Assembly (NCBI GenBank): GCA_014529385.2
Contig: CM043970.1
Coordinates: 64,746,496 to 64,810,495 of the forward strand
Direction of reading: 5' to 3'
DNA from: Adiantum capillus-veneris
Lineage: Eukaryota > Streptophyta > Polypodiopsida > Polypodiales > Pteridaceae
DNA length: 64,000 nucleotides
Position numbers and translations under genes: made by a program. Positions 39,868 to 50,879 of the stretch are shown here, one piece after another; within the stretch, counting starts at the first letter, position 1, and every line of letters starts with the position of its first letter. A model generated the notes under the pieces. It was not told where the DNA came from, did not search any database, and worked only from the letters and a program-made list of their open reading frames with translations.

Positions 39868-41568
39868 TACCTAAGAGCAATAGCAAGAAAAAAAAACCTC
39901 CAATCTCTCCTTTCAGCAACCGTCAAGTGAGCATGAAGCTAATATCCGTGGCTTTATTCCAAAGGGAACTATCGATCAGAAGCATCATCACGAGTACGAC
40001 ATTTGGACACTCCACCTAATAAAAAGAACCGGATTCTCAAAAGGTGTGTTTTTATTGATGATGAAGCTCAAGTCGATGAAGACTCCAACAACGTCGAAGA
40101 TGATGTAGAGATCACAAGTAAATTATAAGTGTATGTTATAAAGTTATGTTGGTGTGTAGTTTGTATTATAAATTCTGCAATGGTAGATGGTTAAATGCGA
40201 TAGACGTTTTTTTTTGTTGAGAAAGTTGGGTAATAAATAATGATACTAAAAATCTTTATATTCCATGTGGGAGATTAAGAAAGGGTGGACCATTTTTTTA
40301 AAATTCATACCATTGATAAATGTTAGTGAACATATTGAGTATTGTTTCTTTTTATGTTGGAGAAAAGGTCCTTAAATCTCATGTGAGAGCCCTATATAGG
40401 GTGTATCTTTTCTTTTGAAAAAGTCGTCTTCGTACAAAAGAGACTAACAATTTTTTTCTAAATCATATACTTGTGACTATCTAGTCCTAATTGCATATGT
40501 TTTTGGATTGTACATGCTTGTCATTTGTTTTTCTATGCAGAGACCAATGTGCACATCGAAGATCCTTATCTTCTTCATGACAATGAAGAAGATAGTGATC
40601 AAGAAGAGGATGAGGAGAATAAGCATTCCAAACACCTACGCAAACAAATTTTTCTTGGCTTAATGAAAGATGTTCTAAGTCAGTTTTATGTCCAGAAGAG
40701 GACATTGCATCTTCCTGTTCCACTTTGTCGACTCATGGTGCATGACGCTGTTAGGATGATCTAGAATGACTCATTTCCTCATTCGATTCTGTTGGGTATT
40801 TAGAAACTATGGGGCATTTTCTTGTGTGGGCTGGGGATTCTAGAGGAGATACCATACCTGTGATCGCAGTGGATTTGGAGGAATGGGGAGCAGTTTGGCG
40901 GGAAAGAAATGTTGAGTTTGAGAGATCACTAGGTAAAGAGTGGCATGAGCTCAAAGGAAATAAGTTTTTGGTATGGATGGTAATCATAGGCTAAAAACTT
41001 GGTGGAAGAGAATCAAAGATAGTGAGATCTTTCACATTTTTCACTCTTTTATTGTAAAACTTTGTTTTTATAAATGATGATTATTTTTTTCATATGATAG
41101 AGTACTCGAACAATGCTTAATACCATGTTTGTGTTCGTTGTCAATTCCTTGAGTTGTCCACACCAAAAGAAGCGGAGTTGCTTCTTGCACTTGACACTTC
41201 CAATGCGGAAGTTTATTAATCGTGTAGTAACTCTCATGTTTTTACAAACGATGCTTGTGTTCAACTCTTTGTTTTCTTTTTTTTACAGCATTTCTAAGGC
41301 ACATGGCATGCCAAACATCACTCATGAAGTTTATATGTTTCAAAGATTTGGCATGGCAAATAAAGAGTCAATCCTTCAAAAATTGACACTCGATATGAGA
41401 GAATGGATTAAGGTGGAGATGACTGTGGAGGCAAGGTATTACCATGGTACACACTCCATGTGGATAGATATCTCAACTTGTGTGAGTGGACAAGTTATAT
41501 TAACCCAGGAAGGAATGCACAATAGACCTAAGGTGCCTTTAGGGATCAATTACAAAAAAGCATCTTGA
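39868..41568 (+). pseudogene. Gene fragment with introns, left palindrome arm
   Basis: No family is recognised with confidence. Coding-like blocks are separated by good splice signals: a donor near 40116, an acceptor TTTTTCTATGCAG at about 40540, a donor TTATTGTAAAAC at 41050, acceptors CATATGATAG at 41100 and TTTTTTTACAG at 41289. Blocks: an acidic segment DNEEDSDQEEDEENKHSKHL, then KQIFLGLMKDVLSQFYVQKR, then GDTIPVIAVDLEEWGAVWRE with KFLVW. With a one-base shift this is followed by DGNHRLKTWWKRI. Then comes LTLPMRKFINRVVTLMFLQT and ESILQKLTLDMREWI. The DGNHR string resembles the DGxHR-type motif of ParB/sulfiredoxin-like folds, which is only a hint. Internal stops suggest a dead copy. Confidence 0.5.
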
Positions 41569-41702
41569 ACTTCAAGATTTGATTGGAAAGACCTTAAAAG
41601 AATTGTGAAATCTTAAAGTTCAAGATGCTTTTTTGTAATTGGTCTCTCAAGGCACCTTAGGTCTATTGTGCATTCCTTCCTGGGTTAATATAACTTGTCC
41701 AC

Positions 41703-43324
41703 TCACACAAGTTCAGATATCAATCCACATGGAGTGTTGTACCATGGTGTAGCACCATGGTAATACCTTGCCTCCAGAGTCATCTCCACCCTAGTCCATT
41801 CTCTCATATCACGTGTCAATTTTTGAAGGATTGACTCTTTATTTGCCATGCCAAATCTTTGAAACATATAAACTTCATGAGTGATGTTTGGCATGACATG
41901 TGCCCTAGAAATGTTGTAAAAAAAAGAAAACAAAGAGTTGAACGCAAGCATCGTTTGTAAAAACATGAGAGTTACTACACGATTAACAAACTTCCGCATT
42001 GGAAGTGTCAAGTGCAAGAAGCAACTCCGCTTCTTTTGGTGTGGACAACGAACACAAACATGGTATTAAGCATTGTTCAAGTACTCTATCACATGAAAAA
42101 AATAATCATCATTTATAAAAACAAAGTTTTACAATAAAAGAGTGAAAAAGGTGAAAGATCTCACTATCTTTGATTCTCTTCCACCAAGTTTTTAGCCTAT
42201 GATTACCATCCATACCAGAAACTTTTTTCCTTTGAGCTTATGCCACTCTTTATCTAGTGATCTCTCAAACTCAACATTTCTTTCCCGCCAAACTGCTCCC
42301 CATTCCTCCAAATCCGCTGCAATCACGGGTATGATATCTCCTCTATAATCCCCAGCCGACACAAGAAAATGCCCCATAGTTTCTAAATACCCAACAGAAT
42401 CGAATGAGGAAATGAGTCATTTTAGATCATCCTAACAGCCTCATGCACCATGAGTCGACAAAGTGGAACAGGAGGATGCAATGTCCTCTTCTCGACATAA
42501 AACTGACTTAGAACATCTTTCATCAAGCCAAGAAAAATCTGCTTGCTTAGGTGTTTAGAATGCTTATTCTCCTCATCCCCTTCTTGATCACTATCTTCTT
42601 CATTGTCATGAAGAAGATAAGGATCTTCAATGTGCACATTGATCTCTGCATAGAAAAAACAAATGACAAGCATGTACAATCCAAAAACATATGCAATTAG
42701 GATTAGATAGTCACAAGTATATGATTTAGAAAAAAAATTCTAGAGTCTCTTTTGTACGAAGACCACTTTTTCAAAATAAAAGATACATCCTATATAGGGC
42801 TCTCACATGAGATTTAAGGACCTTTTTTCCAACATAAAAAGAAAAAATACTCAATATGTTCACTAACATTTATCAATGGTATGAATTTAAAAAAAAAGGT
42901 CCACACTTTCTTAATCTCCCACATGGAATATAAAGATTTTTAGTATCATTATTTATTACCCAACTTTCTCAACAAAGAAAAACGTCTATCACATTTAACC
43001 ATCTACCATTGCAGAAATTATAATACAAACTACACACCAATATAAATTTATAACATATACTTATAATACCTGTGATCTCTACATCATCTTCAAAGTTGTT
43101 GGAGTCTTCATCAACTTGAGTCTCATCATCAATAAAAATACACATTTTGAGAGTCCGGTTCTTTTTATTAGGTGGAGTGTTCAAATGTCGGACTCATGAT
43201 GATGCCTCCTGATCGATAGTTCCCTTTGGAATACAGCCGCGGATATTAGCTTCATGCTCACTTGATGGTTGCTGAAACAAGATACTAGAGGTTTTTTTTC
43301 CTTGCTATTTCTCTTAGGTGCCAT
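41703..43324 (-). pseudogene. Gene fragment with introns, right palindrome arm
   Basis: Reverse-complement counterpart of the left-arm gene. It preserves an ATG near 43323 (MAPKRNSKEKKPL) that the left arm lacks, a better first donor (ATCACAG|GTATT near 43072), the acidic block (DNEEDSDQEGDEENKHSKHL), FLVSAGDYRGDIIPVIAADL, the same one-base frame problem before DGNHR, and RKFVNRVVTLMFLQTMLAFN. Both arms share the shift, so it predates the inverted duplication or marks a further intron. The two genes converge tail to tail. Confidence 0.5.
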
Positions 43325-43545
43325 TATCTACAAACCATATATTATATAGTTCTTAGTTTATATAAAACCAATAATATAGAGTTTATTACATATTATATAA
43401 AGTAGACTACATACTACTTACATAACATACTATAAAATGTGAATTATAGTATTTAACACTATATGTGGTATACTATAATATGTAGTAAGTAGTATATAAT
43501 ACTATATGTAGTATGAAATATATATACTATCTGTAACATGTAACA

Positions 43546-44080
43546 TATAATATATATAGTCTACATATCAACCCTAGCGTTTTCCATATTTAGTCCTAGC
43601 GTTTTTCATCCCCAAGAGAAGGGCAACACATCAGATGGGTAGCAAAGACACCTTCCTTGCGTTTTTCTCCTCAGGGTAGCCTACAAATGAGCGAACATAT
43701 GTTTAGAGACAGAGTATCTCTGATGCAGGCCTAGGAAAAGAGGATTCCCTTTCCTCTAGAGGGCAGCTATACGACAAAGCTTTGAGTCTTGTTTCCTCTC
43801 TCTCTAGATCCATCTTGTTGCCGAGAGGAGATGCAATTTGGGATTGCCATTTTCAAGCTGAGCTAGTGGTCTCATGTGAAGGAACAATTGGCTATGTCAG
43901 TAGCAGTCGCAATTGTGTGTACCTCCAGTCTATCCATTGGGCATGTCAGTTCTATGCTTGGCCACTCTTGGTCACTAACCATATGGGGAAAAGCGTAAGT
44001 GGGTGAGATATGCAGTGCCTCTACGAGGCCTCTATAAAGTGGTATCTACGATACTTAGGAATACATGATTTTGCCTCTCT

Positions 44081-44126
<46 letters not shown>

Positions 44127-44290
44127 TAAATATACAGAGAGGGAGAGAGAGAGAGAGATGAAATGTTATCTTAAATGTCTTCAAAAGGCCAAAAAGACCT
44201 ATGAGACCAAACTGATACAATCCTTGTGGATCTATTCCAATGTCTGGGTACAACAATAGAATCAAGTGAAAGACTAAAATCTCCTCTGAT
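43546..44290 (+). other. Region between palindrome and LINE, with GCGTTTT words
   Basis: Three TAGCGTTTT / TGCGTTTTT words occur at about 43573, 43593 and 43657, like those at 14230-14720 and in the E2/E6 LTRs. A 74-codon ORF (43782-44006, MSLVSSLSRSILLPRGDAIW) has no recognised family. AAGTGGTATCTACGA at 44038 vaguely resembles a tRNA-Met primer site. A (CA)5(TA)16 repeat at 44081-44122 and a GA run at 44138-44158 follow. I infer a retroelement LTR/leader, without proof. Confidence 0.35.
44081..44158. repeat. Compound CA/TA/GA microsatellite
   Basis: CACACACACA is followed by about sixteen TA units, an interrupted TAAATATAAATATA and a GAGAGGGAGAGAGAGAG run. Confidence 0.95.
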
Positions 44291-44506
44291 GCTGAGACGC
44301 GTGCTCGCTGCTGTTGTGTAGTCCTCGCTGCGCCATCGCCTCTCCCCCCCCCCCCCCCGGCTGCCTAATCCTCCAGTTGGCTACCTTCCTCCCCCCACCG
44401 GCCCTCAGCCCCCGTTGTCCCTGCCCCTGCCCCTGCCCCTGCCCGCCCTCAGTCCCAGCTGCCGCCGCCCACTGCCCTCTCCCTTGCGCCTGTTTCGGTG
44501 CCCAGC

Positions 44507-44512
<6 letters not shown>

Positions 44513-44550
<38 letters not shown>
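44513..44550. repeat. 38-nt poly-C run in LINE 5' region
   Basis: Thirty-eight consecutive C, a T, then eight more C. A shorter 15-base C run lies at 44344-44358, and the surrounding 150 bases are CCCTGCC-rich with repeated CTGCCC units (44423-44447). It produces Pro-only or Gly-only reading frames on both strands, which are not genes. The position is just upstream of ORF1. Confidence 0.97.
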
Positions 44551-44553
<3 letters not shown>

Positions 44554-44724
44554 CCCCCCTGCCTCTCCTCTGCCCGTTTTCTCGCCTTTTTGGTTCCTCC
44601 TCCTCGGTCCTCCCTGCAGTTCGGCACTTTCGGCACTAGTTTCAATTTCTTGGAGCATTGTTTGGCGCGCCCTATTGCAGCACCCTCCCGTCGTCCCCTT
44701 CTTACGTCACAGCAGTAGACACAG

Positions 44725-45440
44725 ATGGAGGCTCCAGCTTCGCCACAGAGGGACTCGCCAGAAGCCCCCTCATTCGACCCCGCTAAGCCCATCATTCGAC
44801 TTGCTCTCTCGCCGACAGAGCAAGCGAGCCTTGCCGCAAAGGTAGATCGATTGTCGCCTGCAAGATTCTCGGCACCCGACCTAGCAGAGGAGAGCTGCGA
44901 GACCTTCTCCAAGCCCGCCTTCTCGCAGAGGTGAACAAGATCTTGGATGTCGAGATTCTCCGACGGGGTTACTATCAGATCGAGTTGGAGTCCTTCGAGA
45001 TGGCGTCCAAGGTCATACCTATGAGTCCACTGGCCATCCGAGCATCACATGCCCACTTTCGACAGTGGCGACATGGTTTTGACCCAGCTTCGGATGTTCT
45101 AGTAGAGGAGGCAGACATCCCCATCTCAGTCTGCTTTCCGGGTTTACGGAGGGAGTACTTACCACTTCTTTCCAGGATCTGTTCCGCCATTGAGACTGTC
45201 TTGGAGACACCTCGTACAATAGCATCAGTAGCTGCCAAGGCGCCTGGAATTCCCTCAGTTCGAGTTTTGGTTAGAGATACCCACACGCTCCCAAAGGTTA
45301 TCCTTTTACCTCGGGTGAGTGGGGGTTGGTTTCGACAGAGTGTGGAGTACTCGGGCCTCCCGAACCAGTGCTTCATTTGCCGACAGATGGGCCATCTAGC
45401 GAAGGCCTATCCACGGAGGAGGCCGCGACCTGTATCATAG
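44725..45440 (+). pseudogene. LINE ORF1, N-terminal half with zinc knuckle
   Basis: It starts at ATG 44725 (MEAPASPQRDSPEAPSFDP). A shift near 44860 moves it into the frame LRDLLQARLLAEVNKILDVE, which is open to 45440. That part resembles the DUF4283-like RNA-binding region of plant L1 ORF1 proteins (SPLAIRASHAHFRQWRHGFD, then VRVLVRDTHTLPKVIL) and ends in a CCHC knuckle, CFICRQMGHLAKAYP, whose last Cys is Tyr. The product would bind LINE RNA. Confidence 0.78.
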
Positions 45441-46614
45441 CCTCAGCCCCAGCCTGCCAGGGCTGGACTGCAGCCACAGCTAGCGGCATAACGCACAAAT
45501 GCAGAGCCACCCTCCGACTCTGGGACTCCAGCAGAGGAGGGGTGGCAGCAGGCCCGTGGCCGACGACGCTAGGGGCCACAACGTCAGCCTGGCACTCAGA
45601 GTGGCCCTCAGGTGCCTACTCAGCAGCAGTGGGTTCCCACGGGGAACCGTTTTGGTCCTCTTGAGTAGGAGGAGATCCCTGCGCCAGCTCCCACCTCCGC
45701 TTCTCTCTCGACAACCGCTCCCCCCCAGAGTTTCCCCCCTCTTCCTCATCCTCCCTGCCTTCTGCTCCCGTCGCCTCTCCACCTCGCCCCTCTACCTCTG
45801 TCATCTCATCCCGCCCCTCTTCTCCTCCACTCCCCCTAGCTCCTTCTCCCCCCCCCCCCCCTCCTGCTCCAGTTTCACAGTCGGCTCAGGAGACTGGTCC
45901 CTCTCCGGCGGCTAGGAGATCTCTTGGCAGCGCCTTTGCCGCGAGTTGCCTAGCGAGAGAGGATCAGCCCTTCTTGCGGCCCCCTTTGCAAATTCAGACA
46001 TCCTCTCTTGCAGCTATCCCTCGTGGACTGACGAGCATTGACATCCGACGCCACTGGGACTTCTTCGACTACGGGTTCACTCGTTTTCTCGGCGATTCCG
46101 CTGCAGACCATGAAGCAGCCTGCTTCAGGGTCCATGTTTTGTTCCTCGCCGCTAGGGGGACAGAGGCCTTGCACTCAGCAGTTGGTTTCTCCTTCCCCCT
46201 CTGTGGTAGGGCTGAGACAGAGTGGTCCCTCGACTCAGTGGTGGGATGGTTGCATACACAGGTCTTAGAGTTCTCTCACCACATGGGAGAGCTTAGAGCT
46301 ACAGATATGCTGCAGACTTTGTGGCCATTGGCCAAGTTTGCGGTGACACCCCAGATTCAGCAGGATGTAGGTACATTGTGGTATACTTTGCTGATACACA
46401 GTGTTTGCCTTGCTATGTATACATTCATGAGGACTCCTGGACAGAGGAGGTTTCTTTACGCACGGCTCGCTCTGCTTGGGCTTGGGCTAGGCATTCACTC
46501 CAGTCACGCCTATCTAAAGGACGCTCGGATGCGGATTACTTCCCATCTAAGCCTGCCTCGAAGATAGCCCGTCTTGCTGCTGCGGCAGCATCTGTTCTCT
46601 CTCGCTCCCCATGA
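45441..46614 (+). pseudogene. LINE ORF1, C-terminal half
   Basis: A Ser/Pro-rich low-complexity linker (45499-45960) contains several frame changes. It is followed by two overlapping open frames: 45974-46567 (SIDIRRHWDFFDYGFTRFL) and 46321-46614, ending PASKIARLAAAAASVLSRS. The latter stops at TGA 46612-46614, overlapping ORF2's ATG as ATGA, and is the likelier native C-terminus. No domain is recognised in this half. Confidence 0.5.
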
Positions 46615-47352
46615 GGATCGTCTCATGGAACGTGCAGGGACTAGGTGGGCCCCAGTTTCAGCGACAGCGGGGCCAATTGCGTCAGGAGCTTGAGCGTTGC
46701 CTTGTGGGAGGAGAGATTGATCTCCTTATGCTTCAGGAGCACCATCTGTGTGAGAGCCGCATTCGGCGATGTGGTCGGATTTTGCGTGGACGATATGATA
46801 CCTTTTGGTCAGCTGCTTTTGGACCTGGAGGCATCCAAGGTGGGGTATGTGTGACTATTGCGGACTCATTGCAGCAGGCCATTGTGGACAGAGGGATTAT
46901 TGTGCCAAGCAGGGCTTAGTGGATTACTATGCAGGTTCAGGGTGACCTTGTGGGCTTCCTGAACATCTATGCGCCCAATGTGGCGAGTGCTCGTGCAGAG
47001 TTTTGGTCACAGATTGTTGAGTCTTTGTCGCAGGCCGATCATTGGTGTATAAGAGGGGACTTCAACATGTTGGAGGACCCTTCTGACAGGATTGGTGGCA
47101 GCCATGCTACTGTGCATGGAGTCGAGTTGGCAGCTTGGGAGAGTTTGTGTATGACTTTGAGGGTCTCGAATACATGGCAGCACTCTGGTTTTGTGAGGCC
47201 CCCAGACAGTCTTGCCTTCTCTAGATCGGACCGCAGATTGGGAGGAGTGAATCTATCGCGGATAGATCACTTCTACACTAGTGACCACTTCAATGACTTT
47301 GCGGGGTTCAGTGGGCATCCTGGCAGGGACATCCTTCTAGGACCATGCACCA
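46611..47352 (+). pseudogene. LINE ORF2, APE endonuclease domain
   Basis: It starts at ATG 46611 (MRIVSWNVQGLG: catalytic Asn). LLMLQEHHL carries the catalytic Glu. A stop at 46917-46919 interrupts, then NIYAPNVAS, IRGDFNMLEDPSDRIGG (GDFN) and NLSRIDHFYTSD (SRID) follow. The final S-D-H motif region (GPCTSD) is exactly where a frameshift near 47350 occurs. In L1 elements this domain nicks the target DNA to prime reverse transcription. Confidence 0.9.
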
Positions 47353-49200
47353 GTGATCCTCACGGTGGCAGATAGGCAAAGGATTGGAAGCACGATGCTT
47401 CGCATCCCAGAGAGGGTCTTGTTGGACTCAGCACTCAGAGAGAGGGTAGAGGCTCTCTGGACAGAAGGCATGGACAGCCACGTTTCACCTGCAGACAAAG
47501 TGGCCTCAGGCCTAGCTCAGCTTAGCCACTTTTTTCTTCAGGAGTCTCTGGCTCGCCGGGCTGCAGCGAGAGAGGCGGAGCAACGTCTCAGACGAGACAT
47601 TGCTTCACTACAAAGGATGCAGGAGCAGCATCCAGACAGTCCATGGTTGGAGGAGCAGTTACAGCAGGCTCAACAGGAGCTTGCTAGCACAGAGGAGAGG
47701 CGTCATGAGTTTGCCTTTCACCGACAGGCATCTCAGTGGACTCAGGTGCGTGACAGAGTGACTGGTGCTTTTTTTGAGACAGTGGGACCTCGGAACTCAC
47801 ATGCCAAGGTCATTCAGTTGAGGAGGCCCGATGGGTCAGTTGCTTGTGAGCCCGAGGATATGCGTGCAGTTGCTACTGACTTTTACCATGAGTTACTATC
47901 GGCTGAGCCTCAGTCAGAGCGGCAGGATGCATGTAGGGAGCAGGTTTGGGCACAGATGCCATGTCTTGTGACAGAGGAGATGCGCCAGAGGCTAGAGATG
48001 CCACTTCAGCTTGAGGAGTTGCACACGGCTCTTAGGGCCCTCCCTCGTGGTAACTGTCCAAGTGAGGATGGGTTGACTCCCAGCTTTTTCTTGGAGTACT
48101 GGGACCTTCTTGGCCCAGATCTTTGTAGTGCTTTTCAGTACATTTTGCACACAGGAGTGATGCCTGATAGCATGAGTGAGGGTCTGATCTACCTCATTCC
48201 CAAGGAGGGTGGCTTCTTGGATGAGATTCGATAGTGGCGCCCCATCACCATCCTCAACTCAGCCTACAAAATTCTTGCCAAGGCTCTGAGTTTGAGGATT
48301 CAGCCACTTTTAGAGAGCCTTATACATGGGACTCAGACAGGTTTTGTCAAGGAACGTAGTATCCTTGAAAACATCTTTACTTTCTGGGAGGCTTCTGCCC
48401 TAGCACGGCTCTATGGTGAGGACCTTGTGATTCTTCTTCTCGATTTTGAGAAGGTATACGACCGAGTTGACTGGGACTCTCTAGAGGGCACTCTCCGCAG
48501 GATGGGCTTCTCGGATGCTTGGATCATAGGGGTGTCAGCTTTGTACAGACAGGCACACAGTCAGATGCTTTTGGCAGGAGGGAGAGGTGAGTGCTTCATG
48601 CTCACACGCTCGGTCAGACAGGGTTGTTCTCTTGCCCCCTTTCTCTTTCTGTTCTATGCGGAGGCGATGAGCAGATTTTTGGTGTCACAGCAGGTTGGTC
48701 TTCGGGGCTTAGCACTCCCTATTCGGGGAGATGAGCTACTGGACGCTGAGTTTTCTGATGACTCAGCCTTGTACTTAGATGGCCAGGAGGCCAATCTTCA
48801 CAGATGTGAGCAAGCTTTGGAGACCTTCTGTTGTGCATCGGGGGCACTGATCAACTGATGAAAGACAGTGGCTTTCTCGGTTGGTAGTGCTCCTGTGCCA
48901 GATTGGATGCCAGGAGAGGGTTTCAGGTGGATTCCCCCAGGGACTGCAGTTCAGTACTTGGGTTGTCAGGTTGGTTTCGACTTGTCTCCCGAGCAGCACA
49001 TTGCTCCTCTTCTCCTGTCCATCAGGAGAAAGCTGTTACATTGGAGCTCAGCATGACTTTCACTGGCTGGTAGAGTAGTAGTTGCCAACCAGGTGCTGTT
49101 AGCGACTATGTGGTACATTACTTCCTGCTAGATCTTCTCGAGTTCTTGTATCAGCTAGGTAGAGAGGCTGATCAGGAATTTCCTTTGGTCAGGACGTGAC
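47353..49200 (+). pseudogene. LINE ORF2, reverse transcriptase domain
   Basis: 47353-48231 covers the linker and RT start (LPRGNCPSEDGLTPSFFLEY, then EGLIYLIPKEGG). A TAG at 48232-48234 falls between DEIR and WRPITILNSAYKILAK. The palm follows: TQTGFVKERSILENIF, VILLLDFEKVYDRVDW (first catalytic Asp), SVRQGCSLAPFLFLFYAEAM and DAEFSDDSALYLDG (catalytic FSDD, usually FADD). Two stops at 48856-48861 precede KTVAFSVGS and VQYLGCQVGFDLSP. More stops occur between 49050 and 49200. Confidence 0.92.
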
Positions 49201-50879
49201 ACTCAGATGGCCCAAGCCAAGGTGGCTTGGTCGGTCATCACGCTTCCTTGTTCTCAGGGAGGTCTTGGGATCATTGATCCAGCACAGCAGAGCAGAGCCC
49301 TTCTTGGGAAGTTCATAGTCAGAGGACTTCTTCTAGGTGAGGAGCCCTGGAAGGAGTTCTTGTTGCAGAGGCTTCGTGCCAGGATGCCTCCGTCAAGAGG
49401 CCCTTAGCAACCTTCGACCAGATGGATCTTTACAGAGATGCGCCGAGTTGGTTTGAGCAGGAGACTGGAGGACCGCTTTGCTGTGAGTTTGCTTCGTTCT
49501 TGGGAGGCGGAAGCTCTTACGGCGTGGCCTGGAGCAGCGACAACCGATGTGCACGGAGGAGCGCCTACGGTAACCCCTTGTCTGGAACCCCATGGTTAGC
49601 ACTCAGAGAGGCCACTTGGTTGGTAGTCGGCTTCATGTTTCCTGGGGTCCCATGGCAACAGGTCCAGCGCGCTCTCTAGGTGACTGGCTAGAGTTCACAT
49701 GTTTGTCAGAGGAGGTGCAGGGTTTCCAGCTGCGGGGCATGAGAGGGGTGCAGAGCATGTGTCAGGACATCTCAGAGTCAGTTCCAGCTGAGTGGCTCAC
49801 GCCTCTCGAGCCAGTAGCACCCCAGTGGATGGGAGCCTTCACACGACTGGAGGTTCTCATTTCAGTCAGGGCTTGCTCAGAGACTGTCCTAGCCCTGTTC
49901 TTCGAGCTTCAGGGTGGGGGACGATTACAACGAGTTGCAGTAGAGGCCCCGCAGGTAGCAGAGTGCTGTTTTCAGAGGATCTGAGTTGTGGGCATCTATG
50001 GGAGGACTTGCGTCATAGACCCTGACCCAGCAGCTCTTGAGACTGGACACTGGAGGCTATGGGCTTAGGAGTGTTGTCCACCGGCACGAGTACAGTGGGA
50101 TGCTGGTGAGTGGCTATGGAGGGACCCCTTCTCTTCTGCAGACCACCTAGGCGTCCCCTTCTTTCAGTACACTGTTCGGCTTGGACGTCATATACTTGTA
50201 GCAAAGAGAGAGGCCCGCCCCGCTTCAACACGTCATTGGCAAGAGGAGGGCCTCACAGTCGAGTTCTTGGCAGGCTTTTGGCAGAGGCTGTGGGACTCCA
50301 GACAGCCAAGGCGCGTCACTTTGTTTCAGTGGCTGGTTGCACACAGAGCTACAGCAGTAGGGAGCTGGCTTGTGCATAGTGGTCTCTCAGCCGCATGTGC
50401 AACCTGTGACCAGTTGGTGGAGAGTCAGCGTCATTGTCTTTGGAACTGTCCCTCGGCCCAGCAGGTGTGGCTACGAGTTCTTCGGCTGATGCCTACTCTC
50501 TCCATGGCTAGACAGTACACTTGGGGGGCAGCGGCTTTTCCACTCTCACGGGCTCGGCACTTCAGGTTGAGCTATCTTCCACCAACAGGATGATAGTGAT
50601 ACAGGGGGGGCGTCCTACACTCCAGCCTACTATAGAGCTTACTCCACAGGAGTGGTGCAGTGAGAGAGAGGGTGTTCGGAGCTCATCAGTGGCTTGACAC
50701 TTTGGTTCATCTGGCGGGCCCGCTGTTTCCGCATTTTTGAGGCCCGCTTTGTGACGCCAGCAGAGACTGTTCGTGACTTTTGGCTAGAGCTGATCCATAC
50801 TCTCAAAGGACAGCTTGAGGGACTACAGGGAAGCTCCGACCGCATGCGGGAGCGCCGCGAGGCTTTCCTTCGACTCTAG
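49201..50879 (+). pseudogene. LINE ORF2, C-terminal region with RT zinc finger
   Basis: AKVAWSVITLPCSQGGLGII (49207-49407) is the typical thumb/connection of plant L1 RT. Degenerate sequence follows. At 50267-50593, FQWLVAHRATAVGSWLVHSG, CATCDQLVESQRHCLWNCPS and AQQVWLRVL form the zinc-binding RT-associated domain (C-x2-C, H-x4-C pattern). 50694-50876 reads LWFIWRARCFRIFEARFVTP, a common tail, ending at TAG 50877-50879. Confidence 0.85.

Larger units (their letters stand above)
39681..43545. repeat. Large inverted repeat: arms of about 1.9 kb, 27-nt loop
   Basis: The left arm 39681-41580 and right arm 41608-43545 are reverse complements over their full length with scattered substitutions and a few small indels, for example about 16 bases (AATTCCTTGAGTTGTC) extra in the left arm near 41143. 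The loop is 41581-41607. The outer about 250 bases of each arm are AT-rich (ATAGTATATATATTTCATAC). The left arm has an extra copy of about 45 bases outside it (39640-39680). Each arm carries the same intron-bearing gene fragment pointing toward the centre. Confidence 0.95.

Noticed and set aside
44314-44845. Several Pro-only or Gly-only ORFs on both strands
   Set aside because: They are translations of poly-C/poly-G and CTGCCC repeats in the LINE 5' region; no start context or domain.
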